Of a stretch of 16,553 bases of DNA, positions 13,333 to 16,553 are shown in pieces. Position 1 is the first letter of the stretch, and every line of letters begins with the position of its first letter. The notes below the pieces were generated by a model. That model did not search any database. It saw nothing but the letters and a program-made list of their open reading frames with translations, and was not told the origin of the DNA. Location of the stretch: NCBI GenBank assembly GCA_934615235.1, contig CAKTTL010000062.1, positions 1-16,553 of the forward strand, given 5' to 3'. The DNA comes from an uncultured Clostridia bacterium (GTDB lineage: Bacteria; Bacillota; Clostridia; Christensenellales; Aristaeellaceae). Made by a program: the position numbers and the translations under genes.

Positions 13333-14367
13333 ATGCTGGGGCGCTGCGACATTGGAATTGATCTTGGCACCGCGACGGTGCTTGCCTATATGAAGGGGCG
13401 CGGCATCGTGCTGCGCGAGCCCTCGATGGTCGCCATCGACACGAACACGCGCAATATTCTCGCCGTCGGCGACGAAGCGCGCCGCATGCAGGGCCGCACG
13501 CCGGCAAACGTAAAAGTCGTCCGCCCGCTGCGCGACGGCTCCGTGCAGGATTTCGACATTACCGAGCGCATGCTGCGCTATTTTCTGCACAAGATCGTCG
13601 GCCGCCGCGCGCTGATGCGCCCGTACGCGATCGTCTGCGTCCCCAGCGGCGTGACGGACATGGAAAAGCGTTCGATCGTTGAAGCGACGCTGGATGCGGG
13701 CGCGCGCCGCACGCAGCTGATGGATTCCGCCGTCGCAGGCGCGCTGGGCGCGGGGCTCGAGGTGGATCAGGCGTACGGAAGTCTTCTGGTCGATATCGGC
13801 GGAGGGATCACGGATATTTCCGTCGTGGCGATGGAACGCGCCGTGGTGCGCACGGCCGCGCACGTTGCGGGCGATACGTTCGACGATACGATCATGCGCT
13901 TCCTGCGCAAAAAGCATAACCTCATGGTCGGCGAGCGCACGGCGGAGGAAGTAAAGGTTACCATCGGCTCCGCGATGCGCCGCACGGAGCAGCTCTTCAT
14001 GGACGTGAGCGGGCGCAATATGGTTACCGGCCTGCCCAAGACGGTGCGCGTGAATTCGGATGAAATCACCGAAGCGCTGGAAGAGCCGCTGCAGGCGCTG
14101 GTCGAGCAGATTCAGGGCGTGCTGGAGCGCACGCCGCCGGAGCTGGCGGCAGACGTGTTTGATCATGGCATCACGCTGCTGGGCGGCGGATCGCAGCTTT
14201 TTGCGTTAGATCGGGCGCTGTCGCGCCAGTTAAAGCTTACCTGCCGCGTAGCGGAGGAGCCGCAGGCGTGCGTTTGCATGGGCGTCGGCCGCGCGATGGA
14301 AGAAGGCGGCGGCTATGAGCGCGCGATGTTCGACCTGCGTACAGGGGCGGGAAGAAAGCGCAAATAA
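13333..14367 (+). CDS. MreB/Mbl-family bacterial actin with altered ATPase motifs
   Basis: The 344-aa protein aligns along its whole length with Mbl/MreB, the membrane-associated actins that organise cell-wall synthesis. Visible motifs are phosphate-1 DIGIDLGTATVLAY (6-19), LAVGDEARRMQGRTP, connect/phosphate-2 DIGGGITDISV (154-164), GERTAEEVK, VLERTPPELAADVFDHGI and the adenosine motif LLGGGSQL. Two positions differ from active relatives. The EEP segment that supplies the catalytic glutamate is replaced by MDSA (130-133), and the first Thr of GGGTTD is Ile159. This suggests slow or absent ATP hydrolysis, though nucleotide binding looks intact. The ATG at 13333 has AGGAGAG 7 nt upstream. In Bacillus, mbl follows spoIIID; here it follows a spoIID-like gene, about 6.7 kb from spoIIID. 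It is probably an Mbl/MreB paralogue rather than the main MreB, as mreC and mreD are absent. Confidence 0.9.
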   Translation: MLGRCDIGIDLGTATVLAYMKGRGIVLREPSMVAIDTNTRNILAVGDEARRMQGRTPANVKVVRPLRDGSVQDFDITERMLRYFLHKIVGRRALMRPYAIVCVPSGVTDMEKRSIVEATLDAGARRTQLMDSAVAGALGAGLEVDQAYGSLLVDIGGGITDISVVAMERAVVRTAAHVAGDTFDDTIMRFLRKKHNLMVGERTAEEVKVTIGSAMRRTEQLFMDVSGRNMVTGLPKTVRVNSDEITEALEEPLQALVEQIQGVLERTPPELAADVFDHGITLLGGGSQLFALDRALSRQLKLTCRVAEEPQACVCMGVGRAMEEGGGYERAMFDLRTGAGRKRK

Positions 14368-14395
14368 CCGCAAGCACGGCCCCAAAGCGGGAGAT

Positions 14396-14519
14396 CCAGG
14401 AACCTCAGGTTCCTGGCAGGGTCTTAGGGGCAGAGCCCCTAACGTAGCCCATCCCCGAGCGGCGAAGCCGCAGAAAGAAGCGCGCAATGTTCGCGCGCTT
14501 GTCTCTGCGGCTTCGCTGC
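14396..14519. repeat. Triple-hairpin repeat-like element downstream of the MreB paralogue
   Basis: Three consecutive inverted repeats fill this stretch: CCAGGAACC/GGTTCCTGG (14396-14416, 9 bp, 3-nt loop); TTAGGGGC/GCCCCTAA (14424-14442, 8 bp, 3-nt loop); and a 27-nt imperfect pair (14459-14485 with 14493-14519, 24 of 27 positions matching, 7-nt loop) containing GCGAAGCCGCAGA. Such strings of GC-rich hairpins are typical of short dispersed intergenic repeats in gut Clostridia. None has a U-tract, so they are not a classical terminator for the preceding gene. The right arm runs directly into the sensor-kinase reading frame, which makes the gene's real 5' end unclear. Confidence 0.7.
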
Positions 14520-14536
14520 TGCTGGCAACCGGAATT

Positions 14537-15580
14537 GTGGTCTTCCGCAAATGCCGCGTGTCCGAAAGCAGGCAATATGCATGGGTTCCGCCCTGCGTCT
14601 TTCTGGCCGGATTCGCGCTCTGCGCGCTGAGCTTTGCCAACATCTATACGTTTCACAAAATGCCGGAGTGCTTCTGTCTGACGTTCGCCGCGTTCTGGGA
14701 AAGCTGTCTGCAGGTTGGGCTGCTGCCCACCAACGGTTATTACCGCTACTTCTTTTCCGAATCCACCGTCGCCGCGCAGATTGTCGACGGGCAGGGACCG
14801 CCCGTTTATCGCGCGAAAAACGCGCCCGTTTTGACACGCGATCAGCTGCGTGCGGCGGCGCGTGAATCCGTCTTTTTGACCGCGGATACGCGGCTGCAAA
14901 GCGCCCTGGTTCAGGACGGGCGCGTATACTGGATAGAAGACATTTCGAAAATCAACCGGATCCGGGAGCAGCTTGCGGAAATCAACGCGCAGCTGTCGGA
15001 AGAAAACGAGCTGATTCGGGCGGAAAACGAACTGAAACGGCAGCGCGCGCAGATTGAAGAAAAGAACCGGCTGATGGATGCGATGATAACGCTCGTGCAG
15101 CCCCAGCTGCTGCAAATCAACCGGCTTCTGGAGGATGGAACCGCACAGAATCTCAAACGCGTCTGCGTGCTGGGCGCATACGTCAAGCGCCGCGTCAATC
15201 TGGCGCTGATCTGCGAAAAGAACGCCGCCGTGCCGGCGGACGAACTGACGCATTGCATCCGGGAGTCGCTGACGTATCTGACGCAGTACGGCGTCGTCTG
15301 CGCGCTGCATCAGGCGGGAAACGGCAGCGTCAACAGCCGCAGCGTTCAAATTGCCTACGACTTCTTCGAAGATTGTCTGGAAGCCGCGCTGCCTTCGCTC
15401 AGCGTGCTGATGGCACGGGTGGAATGCGGCGAACGCTTTTCCATCCGGCTGATGATGGAGAACGCGGCAGGCTTGCCGGACATGGGCAAGTACGCCCGTC
15501 TGGGCCGGTTGACCCACGACGATACAGACGGCGAGCCCTGCCTGACGCTCTCTCTGGATCGGGGAGATGAAAGCGCATGA
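14537..15580 (+). CDS. Membrane sensor-kinase-like protein, 5' end uncertain or truncated
   Basis: From the GTG at 14537 the product would be 347 aa, but the frame is open back to 14315 through the hairpin repeat and the end of the MreB gene, and no ribosome site precedes any plausible start. The native 5' part is probably missing. Visible parts are a membrane span (about WVPPCVFLAGFALCALSFA), a sensor-like segment (PTNGYYRYFFSESTVAAQI), a long coiled coil (about ISKINRIREQLAEINAQL to EEKNRLMDAM) and a C-terminal kinase-like region (LCVLGAYVKRRVNLALICE in outline, ELTHCIRESLTYLTQYG, SIRLMMENAAG). The coiled coil lacks the usual phosphoacceptor His-Asp/Glu box and no ATP-binding N/G boxes are evident, so it is probably a kinase-like partner and not a catalytic kinase. 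Its stop overlaps the next start by 4 nt (ATGA), so the two form an operon. Confidence 0.5.
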   Translation: MVFRKCRVSESRQYAWVPPCVFLAGFALCALSFANIYTFHKMPECFCLTFAAFWESCLQVGLLPTNGYYRYFFSESTVAAQIVDGQGPPVYRAKNAPVLTRDQLRAAARESVFLTADTRLQSALVQDGRVYWIEDISKINRIREQLAEINAQLSEENELIRAENELKRQRAQIEEKNRLMDAMITLVQPQLLQINRLLEDGTAQNLKRVCVLGAYVKRRVNLALICEKNAAVPADELTHCIRESLTYLTQYGVVCALHQAGNGSVNSRSVQIAYDFFEDCLEAALPSLSVLMARVECGERFSIRLMMENAAGLPDMGKYARLGRLTHDDTDGEPCLTLSLDRGDESA

Positions 15581-16364
15581 GCGCACTTTACGCCGGCCTG
15601 CTCTGTACGCTGCTGCTGATCGGCGCAATCGCCGCGCTTTTCGGCTGCATGAGCGCTGCGCGCTGCCTCAGGCGCTCCTCCTTTGCGCTTTTTCTGGCCA
15701 TAACCGGGCTGGATTTTGCGCCGCTTGCGGCGCTGCTTTCCCGCCTGCCGGCATGTGATGCGCTCTCTCCTGCGCCGTGGACGGCGGCGGCGCTGCCCGG
15801 GATAGCGCTCAGCCTTTGGGCGTGCTTCTTTCTGCTTCGCAGACCCCGGCGGCAGCTCTCGCCGGTTTCCATCAAGGAAAGCTGCGATCATCTGCCCTGC
15901 GCGCTGTGCTTCGCCTGGGAAAGCGGCCAACCCTGCCTGAAAAACCTCAAAATGGACGAGCTGAGCCACCTGCTCACGGGCGAAGCGCTGTTGAACGCAA
16001 ACGCCTTCTGGGAAGCAATCGAACCGCAGCCCATCGCGACGCTTTCAAACGGGCAGACATGGAGCTTTGAGCGAAGGCAGATGGAGATGTCCGGGCGAAT
16101 CGTCTACCAGATCACCGGCATGAACATCACCGAGGAAGCGCGTCTCCGGCAGGAGCTGGAAAAGGACAATCTGCGCCTGCAGGCCATGAACCGCCGGCTC
16201 AGGCAGCACGGCCGGGACGTACAGGAGACAACCCGCGAAAAGGAAATTCTGCGCGCCAAAACTCGCGTCCACGATGAAATCGGCCGCGCGCTTTTGCAAA
16301 CCCGGCAGTTTCTTTCCGGCGCGCAGGGCGACGCGGAAACCGTCTGCGCCGCCTGGCGGCAGGC
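15577..16364 (+). pseudogene. Sensor histidine kinase, broken after the phosphoacceptor helix
   Basis: The first 262 residues read as a sensor kinase: three hydrophobic spans (about 4-22, 36-54 and 69-88), a PAS-like segment (about 98-188, LPCALCFAWESGQP...WSFERRQMEMSGRIVYQITGMNITEE), a linker coiled coil and a dimerisation helix with AKTRVHDEIGRALLQTRQFL, where His232 is the likely phosphoacceptor (HisKA_3-like R-x-H-D-x-x-G). A catalytic ATPase domain should follow but does not. After about Gln262 (16362) the frame stays open to the window end yet becomes an Arg/Ala-rich string typical of out-of-frame GC-rich DNA, while another frame encodes zinc ribbons. The gene is therefore cut by a recombination or assembly junction near 16355-16370. 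It is translationally coupled to the preceding gene. Arg codons here are often CGG, AGG or CGA, unlike the CGC-dominated genes at 6-14 kb. Confidence 0.7.
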
Positions 16365-16529
16365 TGGAAATGTGCCTGCGGCGCGACGGCCACCGGCAGG
16401 TTCTGCCCGGAATGCGGCGCGCCGGTCTATCGCTGCGACAAGTGCGGCTGGCAGCCCTCCGACCCGGCGCATCCGCCGAAATTCTGCCCGAAATGCGGCG
16501 ACCCGTTCGATGAAAACGATCGCGCATAA
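16359..16529 (+). pseudogene. C-terminal zinc-ribbon fragment of an unrelated protein, fused out of frame to the kinase
   Basis: In a frame different from the kinase, 56 codons end at TAA 16527-16529 and contain four cysteine knuckles: WKCACG, RFCPECG, YRCDKCG and KFCPKCG, then DPFDENDRA. Two consecutive zinc ribbons of this kind close the SPFH-domain/virion-core-like proteins of Clostridia; the YRCDKCGW...DP...PPKFCP...GDPFDEND pattern fits that C-terminus as I remember it. There is no start codon or body for this protein upstream: the sequence changes directly from kinase to zinc ribbon near 16355-16370 around GGCAGGCTGG. It is thus a gene remnant joined by rearrangement or by misassembly. 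The last 24 bases after the stop hold nothing recognisable. Confidence 0.75.
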
Positions 16530-16553
16530 AAATAACGCGCAGGTTCTGCCACC

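Noticed and set aside
16365..16553. Continuation of the kinase frame to the window end as a genuine C-terminal domain
   Set aside because: The sequence is Arg/Ala/Pro-rich with no kinase motif, while the other frame encodes well-formed zinc ribbons ending at a stop codon.
1..16553. CRISPR arrays, tRNA or rRNA genes, insertion sequences with transposase
   Set aside because: No regularly spaced direct repeats, no tRNA-like folds noticed and no transposase coding sequence were found on reading both strands.

Overview
The window reads as chromosomal DNA of a GC-rich, endospore-forming member of the Clostridia lineage (Firmicutes/Bacillota). Evidence seen directly: SpoIIID, a SpoIID/LytB-domain protein and an MreB/Mbl-type actin lie within 8 kb of each other; the hup-rqcP gene pair is present; ribosome binding sites are strong AGGAGG types; and several promoters match the housekeeping -35/-10 consensus with exact 17-nt spacing. 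Species cannot be named from this sequence. The high GC content gives long open frames antisense to almost every gene, and these were discarded.

Layout, left to right. (1) 1-906, minus: an ECF sigma factor and, in a 4-nt overlap, a single-pass membrane protein cut by the left window edge, probably its anti-sigma or sensor partner. (2) 1030-5416, minus: a complete ABC importer operon (solute-binding protein, double-domain permease of 693 aa, ATPase) with a near-perfect promoter, a strong stem-loop after the binding-protein gene and a terminator at the end. It belongs to the FbpABC/AfuABC class; its architecture and an His-Asp pair in the binding protein make a sugar-phosphate-type substrate at least as likely as ferric iron. 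(3) 5465-6704, plus: an ASCH plus MmcQ/YjbR fusion protein and spoIIID, closed by a bidirectional terminator. (4) 6704-8830, minus: hup, an intergenic 324-bp highly structured element, rqcP and a fused ispDF. (5) 8890-10000, minus: a DUF421 (YetF) membrane protein and a DUF4363 protein. (6) 10013-11510: free-methionine-(R)-sulfoxide reductase (plus), a small DMT/YdcZ transporter (minus) and a flavodoxin-like protein (plus). (7) 11533-14367, plus: a secreted SpoIID-SH3 protein and an MreB/Mbl paralogue, each with its own promoter. (8) 14396-16553, plus: a triple-hairpin repeat, then two overlapping sensor-kinase-like genes. The first lacks a convincing start. The second breaks off after its phosphoacceptor helix and runs out of frame into the C-terminal zinc ribbons of an unrelated protein.

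The best candidates for something new are the structured element between hup and rqcP (a 16-bp terminal stem enclosing multiple hairpins whose G-U wobbles favour plus-strand transcription) and the MreB paralogue with substituted ATPase residues. The right end (14.4-16.5 kb) looks like a rearranged or misassembled segment, since both ends of the kinase block are abnormal and its arginine codon use differs from the rest of the window.
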